Positions 19,507-32,420 are shown, numbered from the stretch's first letter. The stretch: 64,000 nucleotides of DNA from Blastococcus mobilis (GCF_900188025.1 NZ_FZNO01000009.1:62001-126000), one strand, 5' to 3'. The notes: a model not told the origin generated them from the sequence alone. Translations and numbers: made by a program.

Positions 19507-19802
19507 CCCTCACGTACTACCTGGTGCTCGCGGCGATCCTGTTCACGATCGGCGCCGTCGGCGTCCTCGTGCGCCGCAACGCGATCGTCGTGTTCATGTG
19601 CATCGAGCTGATGCTCAACTCGGTGAACCTGACGCTGGTCACCTTCGCCCGGGCCACCGGCACCGTCGACGGCCAGATCATGGCCTTCTTCGTCATGGTC
19701 GTCGCCGCGGCCGAGGTCGTCGTCGGTCTCGCGATCATCATGTCGATCTACCGGACCCGCAGGTCCGCCTCGGTCGACGACGCCAACCTGCTCAAGTACT
19801 GA
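19503..19802 (+). CDS. nuoK: NADH-quinone oxidoreductase subunit K
   Basis: The subunit has 99 residues and three membrane helices, equivalent to Mrp antiporter subunit C. The conserved glutamates for proton transfer are in [12 protein letters not shown] and in the [12 protein letters not shown] segment. GGCGAGGAG lies upstream of the ATG. Confidence 0.96.
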   Translation: MTLTYYLVLAAILFTIGAVGVLVRRNAIVVFMCIELMLNSVNLTLVTFARATGTVDGQIMAFFVMVVAAAEVVVGLAIIMSIYRTRRSASVDDANLLKY

Positions 19803-19822
19803 CGCGCGAGACGGGGACATCT

Positions 19823-21730
19823 GTGTCTGAGACGCTGCCCGCCGACGGGCTGCTCGGCTTGTCGTGGCTGCTGATCGCGCTGCCGCTGGCCGGCGCCGCG
19901 GTGCTGCTGCTGGGCGGTCGGCGCACCGACCGCTGGGGCCACCTGCTGGGGACGGCGACCGTCGTCGCCGCCTTCGTGCTCGCGGTGGCGTGCACCTTCC
20001 AGCTCGCCGGGTTGGAGGAGCGCTCGGCCGAGGTGGAGCTGTTCACCTTCATCTCCACCGGTGAGCTCGACGTCCGGGCGGGGTTGCTCTACGACCCGCT
20101 CTCAGCGGTGTTCGTGCTGCTGATCACCGGCGTGGGCTCACTGATCCACATCTACTCGATCGGCTACATGGCGCACGACCCCGCGCGCCGCCGCTTCTTC
20201 GCCTACCTCAACCTCTTCGTCGCGGCGATGCTGCTGCTGGTCCTCGGCAACAGCTTCGTGGCCCTGTACGTCGGCTGGGAGGGTGTGGGTCTGGCGTCCT
20301 ACCTGCTCATCGCCTTCTGGTACACCCGACCGGCGGCGGCCACGGCGGCCAAGAAGGCGTTCATCATGAACCGGGTCGGCGACGTCGGCCTGGCCCTGGC
20401 GATCTTCGTGATGTTCGCCCAGCTGGGGACGACCTCCTACGCGGGCGTCTTCGGTGCGGTCGGCACCCTCGCCGGCGGCACGGTGACGGCGCTCGGGTTG
20501 CTGCTCCTGCTCGGGGCGTGCGGCAAGTCGGGGCAGTTCCCGTTGCAGGCATGGCTACCCGACGCCATGGAGGGCCCCACCCCGGTCTCCGCGCTCATCC
20601 ACGCCGCGACCATGGTCACCGCGGGCGTCTACCTGATCGCCCGCTGCGCGCCGATCTACGACGAGACGCCCACCGCGCGGGCCGCCGTCCTGGCGGTCGG
20701 CGCGGTCACCCTGCTGATCGGCGCCATCGCCGGCTGCGCGTACGACGACATCAAGAAGGTGCTGGCGTACTCGACGGTCAGCCAGATCGGCTACATGTTC
20801 CTGGCCGTCGGGCTCGGCCCCGCCGGCTACGTCGCCGGCCTGGCGCACCTGCTCGCGCACGGGTTCTTCAAGGCGGGTCTCTTCCTCGGCGCCGGCTCGG
20901 TCATGCACGCGATGAACGACTCGGTGGACATGCGCCGGTTCGGTGGCCTCTGGAACAAGCTGCCGATCACCTTCGCGACGTTCGGCCTGGGCTACCTGGC
21001 CCTGATCGGCTTCCCGTTCCTGTCCGGCTACTTCACCAAGGACGCGATCATCGAGGCGGCGCTGGACCGCGGCGACGTCTGGGGCTGGGTCCTCGGCGGT
21101 GTCGCCGTCCTCGGTGCCGGGCTGACCGCCTTCTACATGACCCGGCTGATGCTCATGACCTTCTTCGGCCGGGCGCGGTGGGAGGACGGCGTGCACCCGC
21201 ACGAGGCGCCCTCGGTGATGACGGCGCCCATGATCGTCCTGGCCGTCGGCTCGGTGGGCGCGGGCTTCCTGCTCGTGTCGGCGTTCCCGCTCTCGGGCTG
21301 GCTGGAGCCGGTGTTCGGCGAGCCGGAGGAGGCCGCCCACGTGGTCGCGCCGCTGACCGTGGGCCTGGTGGTGACCGCGGTGATGGCGCTCGGCGTCCTC
21401 GCGGCCTGGCTGTTCGTCGGTCGCCGCGAGGTGCCGGTCACCGCGCCCGTGCGGGTCTCCCCGGTCACCCGGGCGGCCCGCCACGCCCTGTACGCCGATG
21501 CCGTCAACGAGTCGCTGTTCATGCGCCCCGGCCAGTGGCTGACCCGGGCGCTGGTGTTCGTCGACAACCGGGGCGTGGACGGCGCGGTCAACGGCCTGGC
21601 CGCCACGCTCGGCGGCTCGTCGTCGCGGCTGGGCCGGGCGCAGACCGGCTTCGTGCGCACGTACGCCCTCGGCATGCTCGGCGGCGCCGTGCTCGTCGCG
21701 GGCGCCCTGCTGGCGGTGACGGCGGGATGA
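19823..21730 (+). CDS. nuoL: NADH-quinone oxidoreductase subunit L (proton pump)
   Basis: This is the distal antiporter-like subunit, 635 residues from GTG 19823. It shows [19 protein letters not shown], the pumping glutamate in that motif, [31 protein letters not shown] and [17 protein letters not shown]. The C-terminal amphipathic helix and last TM helix are present near the end. The stop overlaps the start of a mini-ORF leading to nuoM. Confidence 0.96.
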   Translation: MSETLPADGLLGLSWLLIALPLAGAAVLLLGGRRTDRWGHLLGTATVVAAFVLAVACTFQLAGLEERSAEVELFTFISTGELDVRAGLLYDPLSAVFVLLITGVGSLIHIYSIGYMAHDPARRRFFAYLNLFVAAMLLLVLGNSFVALYVGWEGVGLASYLLIAFWYTRPAAATAAKKAFIMNRVGDVGLALAIFVMFAQLGTTSYAGVFGAVGTLAGGTVTALGLLLLLGACGKSGQFPLQAWLPDAMEGPTPVSALIHAATMVTAGVYLIARCAPIYDETPTARAAVLAVGAVTLLIGAIAGCAYDDIKKVLAYSTVSQIGYMFLAVGLGPAGYVAGLAHLLAHGFFKAGLFLGAGSVMHAMNDSVDMRRFGGLWNKLPITFATFGLGYLALIGFPFLSGYFTKDAIIEAALDRGDVWGWVLGGVAVLGAGLTAFYMTRLMLMTFFGRARWEDGVHPHEAPSVMTAPMIVLAVGSVGAGFLLVSAFPLSGWLEPVFGEPEEAAHVVAPLTVGLVVTAVMALGVLAAWLFVGRREVPVTAPVRVSPVTRAARHALYADAVNESLFMRPGQWLTRALVFVDNRGVDGAVNGLAATLGGSSSRLGRAQTGFVRTYALGMLGGAVLVAGALLAVTAG

Positions 21731-21798
21731 GCGCAGCGCCCCGCGGGTGCGGACAGCCGGCACCGAGCCAGACCTCCGGAAAGGGATACCGATCGTGA
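21727..21798 (+). other. 23-codon bridging mini-ORF between nuoL and nuoM
   Basis: The ATG at 21727 overlaps the nuoL TGA. The TGA at 21796 overlaps the nuoM GTG at 21795. The last codons contain GGAAAGGGA, which is the ribosome site for nuoM. The peptide begins [11 protein letters not shown] and resembles nothing known to me. Confidence 0.4.
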
Positions 21799-23390
21799 GC
21801 GACCTGCCGTTCCTGCTGCTCATGATCGCGGTGCCCGCGGTCGGGGCGGCCGTCGTCGCGGCGCTGCCCCGGGGCCGCGACCAGCTGGCCAGGCAGGTGG
21901 CGCTCGGAGTGAGCCTGCTGGTGCTGGTGCTCGCCGTGCTCGCCGCCGTCGCGTTCGACACCGCCGGAGAGCGCTTCCAGCTGACCAGCTCCTGGACCTG
22001 GATCGCCGACTTCGGGGTCTCCTTCGCCCTCGGCGTCGACGGCATCGCCCTGGTCATGCTGCTGCTCATCGGGGTGCTCGTACCGGTCGTGATCGGCGCC
22101 TCCTGGCAGGACGACGCCGCCGGCATCGGGGACGTGGCGACCGACAAGCGGTCGATGAAGGCCTACTTCGCCTGGCTGCTGCTGCTCGAGGCGATGATGG
22201 TCGGCGTCTTCGCCGCGACCGACGTGTTCCTGTTCTACGTCTTCTTCGAGGCGATGCTCGTCCCGATGTACTTCATCATCGGGAGCTTCGGCGGGCCCCG
22301 GCGGCAGTACGCCGCGGTGAAGTTCTTCCTCTACAGCCTGGTCGGCGGCCTGATCATGCTGGCCGCCGTCATCGGCCTGTACGTGGTGAGCAACAGTCAG
22401 CTGGGTGAGGGGACGTTCGCGTTCGACGCCCTCCGCGGGCTCGAGATCGACCCCGGCGTGCAGAAGCTGCTGTTCCTCGGCTTCTTCATCGCGTTCGCGA
22501 TCAAGGCCCCGCTCGTGCCGTTCCACACCTGGCTGCCCGACTCCGGTTCCGAGGCTCCCATCGGTGGTGCGGTCCTGCTGGTCGGCGTCCTGGACAAGGT
22601 CGGCACGTTCGGCTTCCTGCGCTACTGCCTGCCGCTGTTCCCGGACGCATCGCGGTTCTTCGCGCCGTACGTGCTGGTGCTCGCCGTGGCCGGCATCCTG
22701 TACGCCGCCCTGCTGGCGATGGGCCAGAGCGACATGAAGCGACTGGTGGCCTACACCTCGATCTCGCACTTCGGCTTCATCGCGCTGGGCATCTTCGCCT
22801 TCACGACCGAGGCCGCCACCGGCGCGGTGCTGTACATGGTGAACCACGGGATCGCGACCGGCCTGCTGTTCCTGGTCGTCGGGATGCTCATCGCCCGCGG
22901 CCGGTCCCGGCAGATCGGTGACTACGGGGGAGTGGCGGCGAAGGCGCCGCTGCTGGCCGGCGTGTTCCTCGTCGCGGGGCTGGCCTCCCTGGCGCTGCCG
23001 GGCACCAACAGCTTCGTCAGCGAGTTCCTCGTGCTGATCGGCTCGTTCCCCACGCAGCCGGTGTTCACGATCCTGGCGACGGCCGGGATCATCCTGGCCG
23101 CGCTCTACATCCTGCTGATGTACCAGCGGACGATGCACGGCCCGCCCCGCGGCGTCCTCCTGCAGGAGGACCCTGCCGAGCCGTTGCCGGCCGGAGGTGG
23201 TGCGACCGCGACGCTCGCCGCCCCGACCCGCTCGCTGCGCGTGCTCGACCTCGACCGGCGTGAGCTCGCGGTGGTGGCACCGCTCGTGGCGCTGATCATC
23301 GTCCTCGGCGTGTACCCGCAGCCGCTGCTCGGCCTCATCGAGCCGGCCGTCAGCGCCACCATGAGCGACCTCGGAGGGACCGCCCGATGA
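21795..23390 (+). CDS. nuoM: NADH-quinone oxidoreductase subunit M (proton pump)
   Basis: This antiporter-like membrane subunit has 531 residues from a GTG start. Motifs include FFEAMLVPMYFIIG, FLFYVFFEAMLV with the essential glutamate, KAPLVPFHTWLPDSGSEAPIGG and DMKRLVAYTSISHFGF. About 40 residues near the C-terminus (LLQEDPAEPLPAGGG) form a hydrophilic loop before the final helix. It overlaps nuoN by ATGA. Confidence 0.96.
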   Translation: MSDLPFLLLMIAVPAVGAAVVAALPRGRDQLARQVALGVSLLVLVLAVLAAVAFDTAGERFQLTSSWTWIADFGVSFALGVDGIALVMLLLIGVLVPVVIGASWQDDAAGIGDVATDKRSMKAYFAWLLLLEAMMVGVFAATDVFLFYVFFEAMLVPMYFIIGSFGGPRRQYAAVKFFLYSLVGGLIMLAAVIGLYVVSNSQLGEGTFAFDALRGLEIDPGVQKLLFLGFFIAFAIKAPLVPFHTWLPDSGSEAPIGGAVLLVGVLDKVGTFGFLRYCLPLFPDASRFFAPYVLVLAVAGILYAALLAMGQSDMKRLVAYTSISHFGFIALGIFAFTTEAATGAVLYMVNHGIATGLLFLVVGMLIARGRSRQIGDYGGVAAKAPLLAGVFLVAGLASLALPGTNSFVSEFLVLIGSFPTQPVFTILATAGIILAALYILLMYQRTMHGPPRGVLLQEDPAEPLPAGGGATATLAAPTRSLRVLDLDRRELAVVAPLVALIIVLGVYPQPLLGLIEPAVSATMSDLGGTAR

Positions 23391-24925
23391 TCGAGGCCCC
23401 TGACCTCTCCCTCGCCGCCCTGGCGCCGCTGCTGTTCATCTTCGGGGCGGCCTGCGTCGGCGTCCTCGTCGAGGCCTTCTGGCCCCGGGACACCCGGCAC
23501 CCCGTGCAGGTCTCCGTCGCCCTCGTGGGCACGGTGGGCGCGCTGGTGTGCACCCTGCTGCTGGCCGGGAGCCGGGAGATCACCGCCGGGGGAGCGCTGG
23601 CCGTCGACGGCGCGGGGCTGTTCCTCCAGGCGACGATCGCCGGCCTGGGGGCGCTGTCCCTCCTGCTGTTCGCCGAGCGGTCGCTGGACCCGGCGCGGTC
23701 GGCCTTCGTCACCTCCGCGGCCGTTCCGGCGGGCAGCCCGCGCGACCGGGAGCTGCTCACCTCGACCCGCGTGCAGACCGAGGTCTACCCCCTGGCCAGC
23801 TTCGCCATCGGCGGGATGATGCTGTTCACCGCCGCCAACGACCTGCTCATCATGTTCGTCGCGCTCGAGGTGCTCAGCCTCCCGCTCTACCTGATCAGCG
23901 GGATGGCCCGGAGGCGGCGGCTGCTGTCCCAGGAGGCGGCGGTCAAGTACTTCCTCCTCGGCGCCTTCGCCTCGGCGTTCTTCCTCTACGGGCTGGCGCT
24001 GGTCTACGGCGCCACCGGCAGCGTCCGGTTCAGCGACATCCGGTCGGCCTCGCTCGCGGACGGCACCGACATCCTGCTGGTGCTGGGCCTGGCGCTGCTC
24101 GTCGTAGGCCTGCTGTTCAAGGCCAGCGTCGCGCCCTTCCACACCTGGACGCCGGACGTCTACCAGGGTGCCCCCACCCCCGTCACCGCCTTCATGGCGG
24201 CCTGCACGAAGGTGGCCGCCTTCGGGGCCATCCTGCGGCTGCTCTACGTCGCCTTCGGCACGGCGGAGTGGACGTGGCGGCCGCTGGTCTACGGCGTCGC
24301 CATCGTGTCCATGATCGTCGGCGCCGTCCTCGGCCTCACCCAGACCGATCTCAAGCGGATGCTGGCCTACTCCTCGATCGCCCATGCCGGGTTCCTGCTG
24401 ACCGGCGTCATCGGGCTCGGGGCCGGCGGCGAGGGCTCGGGCCTGGCGGCCACGATGTTCTACCTGCTGGCCTACGGGCTGACCACTCTCGGCGCCTTCG
24501 CCGTCCTGACGCTGATCCGGGTGGGCGACGGGGAGGCGACCCATCTCTCGCAGTGGGCCGGGCTCGCCTCCCGCTCCCCGCTCGTCGCCGCGGTGATGGC
24601 GCTGTTCCTCCTCGCGCTGGCCGGGATCCCGCTGACCGCGGGCTTCACCGGGAAGTTCGCGGTGTTCCGGGCGGCGATCGAGGAGGGTGCCTGGCCGCTG
24701 GCCCTGGTGGCCCTCCTCGCCAGCGCCGTCGCCGCGTTCTTCTACCTGCGGGTCATCGTGCTCATGTACTTCTCGTCCCCGGCGGCCGACGGGCCGACCG
24801 TGGGCGTCCCGGGCCTGCCCACGACGATCGTCCTGGCCATCACGGCCACGGCGACGGTCGCGCTCGGCATCGTGCCCGGGTCGGTGCTCGACGTCGCCGA
24901 GCAGGCGGCTATCTTCGTCGGTTGA
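23387..24925 (+). CDS. nuoN: NADH-quinone oxidoreductase subunit N (proton pump)
   Basis: This third antiporter-like subunit has 512 residues and fourteen or so hydrophobic segments. Visible motifs are MFVALEVLSLPLYLISGM (the conserved glutamate), FKASVAPFHTWTPDVYQGAPTPVTAFMA and DLKRMLAYSSIAHAGF. It is the last nuo gene. Its TGA shares an A with the ATG of the polyprenyl synthase (TGATG), so the operon continues. Confidence 0.96.
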   Translation: MIEAPDLSLAALAPLLFIFGAACVGVLVEAFWPRDTRHPVQVSVALVGTVGALVCTLLLAGSREITAGGALAVDGAGLFLQATIAGLGALSLLLFAERSLDPARSAFVTSAAVPAGSPRDRELLTSTRVQTEVYPLASFAIGGMMLFTAANDLLIMFVALEVLSLPLYLISGMARRRRLLSQEAAVKYFLLGAFASAFFLYGLALVYGATGSVRFSDIRSASLADGTDILLVLGLALLVVGLLFKASVAPFHTWTPDVYQGAPTPVTAFMAACTKVAAFGAILRLLYVAFGTAEWTWRPLVYGVAIVSMIVGAVLGLTQTDLKRMLAYSSIAHAGFLLTGVIGLGAGGEGSGLAATMFYLLAYGLTTLGAFAVLTLIRVGDGEATHLSQWAGLASRSPLVAAVMALFLLALAGIPLTAGFTGKFAVFRAAIEEGAWPLALVALLASAVAAFFYLRVIVLMYFSSPAADGPTVGVPGLPTTIVLAITATATVALGIVPGSVLDVAEQAAIFVG

Positions 24926-25980
24926 TGACCGGAGCCCGTGCCGCAGTCGAGGGCACCATTGTCGAGGTGCAGCGTCGGATCTCCACCCCGGCGTCCACGA
25001 TCGGCCCCTGGCTGCCGGAGGGGGCGCTGGGTGCGGCGCTCGCCGAGGGCCTCGCCCGCGTGGAGTCGGCGCTGGCCGAGGCGGTGGGGAGCGAGCACGC
25101 CTTCATCCGGGAGGCAGCCGGTCACCTGATGTCCGCGGGCGGCAAGCGCTTCCGGCCGATGCTGGCCCTGCTCGCCGCGCAGCTGGGCGACCCGGACGCT
25201 CCGGGGGTCACCGAGTCGGCGGTGGTGTGCGAGCTGACCCACCTGGCCACGCTGTACCACGACGACGTCATGGACGAGGCCGCCGTCCGCCGGGGCGCTC
25301 CCAGCGCGAACAGCCGCTGGACCAACAGCATCGCCATCCTCACCGGCGACCTGCTCTTCGCCCGCGCCTCCGACCTGCTGGCCGACCTCGGGCCCGAGGC
25401 GGTACGCATCCAGGCACAGACCTTCGAGCGGCTGGTCACCGGCCAGATCCGGGAGACCGTCGGCGCGGAGCCCGGGGTGGACCCGGTCGCGCACTACCTC
25501 GACGTCCTGGCCGACAAGACCGGGTCCCTGGTGGCCACCTCCGCCCGCTTCGGCGCGAGCTTCGCCGGCGTGGACCGGTCGCTGGTCGACGCGCTCACCG
25601 CCTTCGGCGAGGAGGTCGGCGTCGCGTTCCAGCTCTCCGACGACCTGCTCGACATCGTCAGCCAGGACGGGGCCTCGGGGAAGTCGCCCGGCACCGACCT
25701 GCGCGAGGGGATCGCGACCCTGCCAGTGCTGTTCGCGCTGGCCGACGACGATCCGGCCGACGCGCGGCTGCGGCAACTCGTCGCCGCTCCGGTGACCGAT
25801 GACGACGACCACGCCGAGGCGCTCGCCCTGCTGCGGTCCTCGGCGGCCCTGGAGCGCGCCAACGACGTGCTCGCCCAGTACGCCGACCGTGCTCGTGCCC
25901 GCCTCGACGCCGTTCCGGCCGGAGACGTCCGGGACGCGCTGTCGGCCCTCTGCGATTACGTGGTCACCCGCACCAGCTAG
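24925..25980 (+). CDS. grcC1: polyprenyl diphosphate synthase (menaquinone side chain)
   Basis: This trans-prenyltransferase has 351 residues. The first Asp-rich motif is DDVMD at 113-117 (FARM) and the second DDLLD at 239-243 (SARM). GGKRFRPM at 72-79 binds isopentenyl diphosphate. The residue before FARM positions sets chain length; the exact length (C35-C50) cannot be read here. Coupling to nuoN and the presence of menJ upstream suggest it makes the menaquinone tail. The symbol follows the mycobacterial gene found between menJ and htpX. Confidence 0.88.
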   Translation: MTGARAAVEGTIVEVQRRISTPASTIGPWLPEGALGAALAEGLARVESALAEAVGSEHAFIREAAGHLMSAGGKRFRPMLALLAAQLGDPDAPGVTESAVVCELTHLATLYHDDVMDEAAVRRGAPSANSRWTNSIAILTGDLLFARASDLLADLGPEAVRIQAQTFERLVTGQIRETVGAEPGVDPVAHYLDVLADKTGSLVATSARFGASFAGVDRSLVDALTAFGEEVGVAFQLSDDLLDIVSQDGASGKSPGTDLREGIATLPVLFALADDDPADARLRQLVAAPVTDDDDHAEALALLRSSAALERANDVLAQYADRARARLDAVPAGDVRDALSALCDYVVTRTS

Positions 25981-25985
25981 CGAAA

Positions 25986-26037
25986 GGACCCCCCATGCCC
26001 CCCACCGCTCGCAAGCTCGCAGTGGGGCCCTGCATGG
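25986..26037 (+). repeat. dispersed hairpin repeat, copy 3, overlapping a start codon
   Basis: GGACCCCC is followed by outer arms CCATGC / GCATGG and inner arms CCCCAC / GTGGGG around CGCTCGCAAGCTCGCA. It covers the first 14 codons of the next gene. Confidence 0.7.
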
Positions 26038-27173
26038 TGGCCCTGCTGCTGCTCGTCCTGGCCGGGTGCACGGACACGGCGGTCGGCGGTCCACCCGCAT
26101 CGCCGGGAGCCCCGCCGCCCGGCTCGTCCGCGGCCGCTGTCGCGCCGGCGCTCGACGTGGCCGTCGTCGCCGAGGGGTTCGACCACCCCTGGGACGTCGC
26201 CCAGGCCCCCGACGGGACGCTGCTGGTCGACGAGCGCTCCGGAGGGTTCACCGCGGTGCTCCCGGACGGCTCCGTGCGTGACGTCCGCGCCGACTTCGGT
26301 GATCTCTTCGCCCAGGGGGAGACCGGCCTCATGGGTCTGTCCCTGGATCCCGCCTTCGGGCAGAACCGGCGCTTCTACAGCTGCCAGGGTGTCCGCTGGG
26401 ACGGCCGCACGTCGCTCCCGGCGTCCATCGCGGTGATCGCCTGGACGGTCAGCGACGACTGGAGCTCGGCCACCCGGGTCGCGGACCCCTTGGTCGGGGG
26501 AATCCCGGTCAACGCCCGCACCGGCCGGCATGGTGGATGCCGGCTCGCCTTCGCGCCCGACGGTGCGCTGCTGGTCGGCACGGGCGACGTCGCCGACGGC
26601 GGCGTCGCCCAGGACCCTCGTGCGCTCGGCGGCAAGGTGCTCCGCGTCGATCCGGCCACCGGTGAACGGGCGGTCTGGACCCTCGGCCACCGCAACGTCC
26701 AGGGGCTGGCCGTCCGAGCGGGCAGCGGCCAGGTGTTCGCGGTCGAGCACGGCCCGGACCGCGACGACGAGGTCAATCTGTTGCAGGCCGGCGGCAACTA
26801 CGGGTGGAACCCCGGCGGCGGTGGCTACGACGAGAGCGTGCCCATGACCGACCGCGGGATCCCGGGAGCGATCCCGGCCGTGTGGTCCTCGGGCGTGCCG
26901 ACGCTGGCCCCCAGCGGCGCGACGTTCCTAGAGGGTCAGGAGTGGGGGGCCTACGACGGATTGCTGCTCGTGGCGCTGCTCAAGGGGCAGGGGGTGCTGG
27001 CCCTACGGCTCGACGACGACGGCGCGCTGGTCGAGCAGTTCCGGCTGCCCGAGCTCGAGGGGCGGTACGGCCGGATCCGCAGCGTGCTCCAGGGGAGCGA
27101 CGGCGCGCTGTACCTGACCACCGACAACGGCGGCGGGGAGGACGCGCTGCTGCGCGTCGCCCCCCGCCGCTGA
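25995..27173 (+). CDS. PQQ-dependent sugar dehydrogenase-like lipoprotein
   Basis: This 392-residue lipoprotein of the glucose/sorbosone dehydrogenase beta-propeller family has lipobox LAGC with the acylated cysteine at residue 25. The propeller starts at EGFDHPWDVAQAPDGTLLV, with GLMGLSLDPAF, GGCRLAFAPDGALLVGTGD, LGGKVLRVDP, GHRNVQGLA and EHGPDRDDEVNLLQAGGNYGW, all typical. Electrons from sugar oxidation could enter the quinone pool. The n-region of the signal peptide (PPTARKLAVGPC) is encoded by the hairpin repeat; an internal ATG at 26034 would leave a signal peptide with no positive charge, so 25995 is preferred. Confidence 0.85.
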   Translation: MPPTARKLAVGPCMVALLLLVLAGCTDTAVGGPPASPGAPPPGSSAAAVAPALDVAVVAEGFDHPWDVAQAPDGTLLVDERSGGFTAVLPDGSVRDVRADFGDLFAQGETGLMGLSLDPAFGQNRRFYSCQGVRWDGRTSLPASIAVIAWTVSDDWSSATRVADPLVGGIPVNARTGRHGGCRLAFAPDGALLVGTGDVADGGVAQDPRALGGKVLRVDPATGERAVWTLGHRNVQGLAVRAGSGQVFAVEHGPDRDDEVNLLQAGGNYGWNPGGGGYDESVPMTDRGIPGAIPAVWSSGVPTLAPSGATFLEGQEWGAYDGLLLVALLKGQGVLALRLDDDGALVEQFRLPELEGRYGRIRSVLQGSDGALYLTTDNGGGEDALLRVAPRR

Positions 27174-27176
27174 GGT

Positions 27177-30250
<3,074 letters not shown>

Positions 30251-30424
30251 CAGCGGTCTACCTCCACCGGCCGAGGTTACGTGCGTGTGTCCTCGGCCGG
30301 AATGTCGATCCGGACACCTCGATCTCTTCATCTGCCAACCGGCCGCGACGGTTCCTCATTCCGACGGGGGAGAGGTCGGCGGCCGGCCGGGAACGGCGTC
30401 TCCCGGAGCGGCGTTGAAACCGAC

Positions 30425-31300
30425 GTGCAGCGCTGGAACAACGGACTGAAGACCGCCGTCCTCCTCGGTCTCATGGCCGGGCTCATCCTGGCTGCCGGGT
30501 CGCTCATCGGCGGGCGGTCAGGGCTGTTGATCGCCCTGGTGATCGCGCTCGGCGTCAACGGGTTCGCGTACTTCAACTCCGACAAGCTCGCGCTGCGCGC
30601 CATGCGGGCCTTCCCCGTCACCGAGACGCAGGCGCCGCAGCTGTACGCCATCGTGCGCGAGCTGGCCACGGAGGCCCGCCAGCCGATGCCCCGGCTCTAC
30701 GTGAGCCCGACCAACCAGCCGAACGCGTTCGCCACCGGCCGCAACCCCCGCAACGCAGCCGTCTGCGTGACCCAGGGGATCCTGGAACTGCTGGACCGGC
30801 GGGAGCTGCGGGGAGTTCTCGCTCACGAGCTGTCCCACGTCTACAACCGCGACATCCTGATCAGCTCCGTCGCCGGCGCGATGGCCACGGTCATCACGTA
30901 CCTCGCGCACATGGCGATGTTCGCGTCCTTGTTCGGCGGGCGCTCCGACGACCGTGGCGGCGGGAACGCCCTCGGCAGTCTGCTGCTGGTCTTCCTCGGT
31001 CCGCTCGCCGCCGGCCTCGTGCAGATGGCAGTCAGCCGCAGCCGCGAGTTCCAGGCCGACGCGTCCGGTGCGCAGCTGTCGCAGGACCCCCTCGCGCTGG
31101 CGAGCGCACTGCGCAAGATCGAGCGGGGCGCCACCGCGCTCCCGCTGCCCCAGGACGACCGTCTGGTGACCCAGAGCCATCTCATGATCGCCAACCCGTT
31201 CCGCGGGCAGGGGCTCGCGTCGATGTTCGCCAGCCATCCGCCGATGCCGCAACGGATCGCCCGGCTCGAGGAGCTGGCCCGGGAGCTCGGTCAGCGCTGA
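30425..31300 (+). CDS. htpX: zinc metalloprotease HtpX
   Basis: This membrane protease of the M48 family has 291 residues and degrades misfolded membrane proteins. Two N-terminal helices (about 9-28 and 32-50) precede [12 protein letters not shown]. The zinc site HELSH is at 134-138 in [11 protein letters not shown], with the third ligand in [13 protein letters not shown]. Two more hydrophobic segments lie between. The GTG at 30425 gives the N-terminus expected from mycobacterial homologues; no strong ribosome site is visible. Confidence 0.92.
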   Translation: MQRWNNGLKTAVLLGLMAGLILAAGSLIGGRSGLLIALVIALGVNGFAYFNSDKLALRAMRAFPVTETQAPQLYAIVRELATEARQPMPRLYVSPTNQPNAFATGRNPRNAAVCVTQGILELLDRRELRGVLAHELSHVYNRDILISSVAGAMATVITYLAHMAMFASLFGGRSDDRGGGNALGSLLLVFLGPLAAGLVQMAVSRSREFQADASGAQLSQDPLALASALRKIERGATALPLPQDDRLVTQSHLMIANPFRGQGLASMFASHPPMPQRIARLEELARELGQR

Positions 31301-31463
31301 ACCCCGGGGCCTCGACCCTCGGCGGGACGCTGCCCCATGCCCGGGAGCCGGCCGCCGATCCTCCGCGGACGGGCAGGATCCGACGACCTTCCGCAACGCC
31401 CGCTCGGGCACTCGGGTCGGCCCGACGCCGGGTGTCCGACAGGGGAATCCTCCACCGGGACAG

Positions 31464-31643
31464 TCATCGCGCGGACTGTGCGAGCGGCGGGAGCTGAGCC
31501 GTGGACAGCGCTTCGTCGACGATGCGCGCCGCGCGTGGGCCGAAGCCGTGCAGGCCGAGCAGTTCGTCCTGGCTGACTCCGGCAAGTGACTCCAGGGACT
31601 GGTAGCCGGCCGCCTGGAGAGCACGAGTGGCCGGCGCGCCCAC
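31464..31643 (-). CDS. helix-hairpin-helix protein, start unclear (possibly decayed)
   Basis: On the minus strand a frame ending at 31464 reads LTALPDVGAPATRALQAAGY, SLESLAGVSQDELLGLHGFG and PRAARIVDEAL. This is the pattern of small actinobacterial helix-hairpin-helix (DNA-binding-like) proteins. The homologous part begins at about 31661, but the only in-frame start codon seen is the GTG at 31643, which would cut off LTALPD. An ATG with a short acidic peptide (MSDIDESESSS) lies one base out of frame at 31691. Either a frameshift has split the gene or initiation is unusual. The surrounding stretches 31301-31463 and 31692-31839 show no gene. Confidence 0.55.
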   Translation of the reverse strand: MGAPATRALQAAGYQSLESLAGVSQDELLGLHGFGPRAARIVDEALSTAQLPPLAQSAR

Positions 31644-31839
31644 GTCCGGCAGGGCAGTCAGGAGCTCGACTCGCTCTCGTCGATGTCGGACATCGCCGAT
31701 GGCTGACGACGGCCGGTGCCCGGCCGAGGACCCAGACGCGCCGCAGCGGGCGACCCGATGGCCGCCGCGCTGGGCGCGTCTGCGACTCCCTGCCGGCCGA
31801 CGGGCTCGGACAGGCTTGCGGCGTGCAGGTAGGTCGCTG

Positions 31840-32331
31840 TCAGCGGTAGTTGTCGAACTGCAGGGCGACGTCGAGGTCGGCCCCGCGAAGGAGCTGCTGC
31901 ACCGCCTGCAGGTCGTCCCGCTTCTTGCCGCTGACCCGGAGCTGGTCGCCCTGGATCTGCGCCTGGACCCCCTTCGGGCCCTCGTCGCGGATCATCTTGG
32001 CGATCTTCTTGGCGACGTCGGACTCGATGCCCTGCTTGATCTTCGCGCCGATCTTGTAGGTCTTGCCCGACGCCTGCGGCTCGCCCGCGTCGAGGACCTT
32101 CAGCGAGATGTTCCGCTTGATCAGCTTCTCCTTGAACACCTCGAGCGCCGCGCTCACGCGCTCCTCGGTGTCGGCCTGCAGGGTGACTCCGTCGTCGCCG
32201 GCCCACGCGATGGTGGCGTTGGTGCCCCGGAAATCGAAGCGCTGCGAGAGTTCCTTGCTCGCCTGGTTGAGGGCGTTGTCGACCTCCTGGCGGTCGACCT
32301 TGCTCACGACGTCGAAGGACGCGTCGGCCAT
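31840..32331 (-). CDS. yajQ: YajQ family nucleotide-binding protein
   Basis: The 163-residue protein runs from [20 protein letters not shown] to [11 protein letters not shown], matching the DUF520/YajQ family from end to end. It shows [29 protein letters not shown] and FDNYR. Some homologues bind c-di-GMP and act as effectors; that role is not shown here, though a c-di-GMP protein lies 4 kb away. GGGAAC lies upstream of the ATG. Confidence 0.95.
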   Translation of the reverse strand: MADASFDVVSKVDRQEVDNALNQASKELSQRFDFRGTNATIAWAGDDGVTLQADTEERVSAALEVFKEKLIKRNISLKVLDAGEPQASGKTYKIGAKIKQGIESDVAKKIAKMIRDEGPKGVQAQIQGDQLRVSGKKRDDLQAVQQLLRGADLDVALQFDNYR

Positions 32332-32420
32332 GGCTGTTCCCTTCCGCTGAGCGGACCCGCCCCCGGGGTTCGCGAGGGCGCCGTCCACCGTTCTTGTACG
32401 CTGCTCCGGTACCACCGCAC

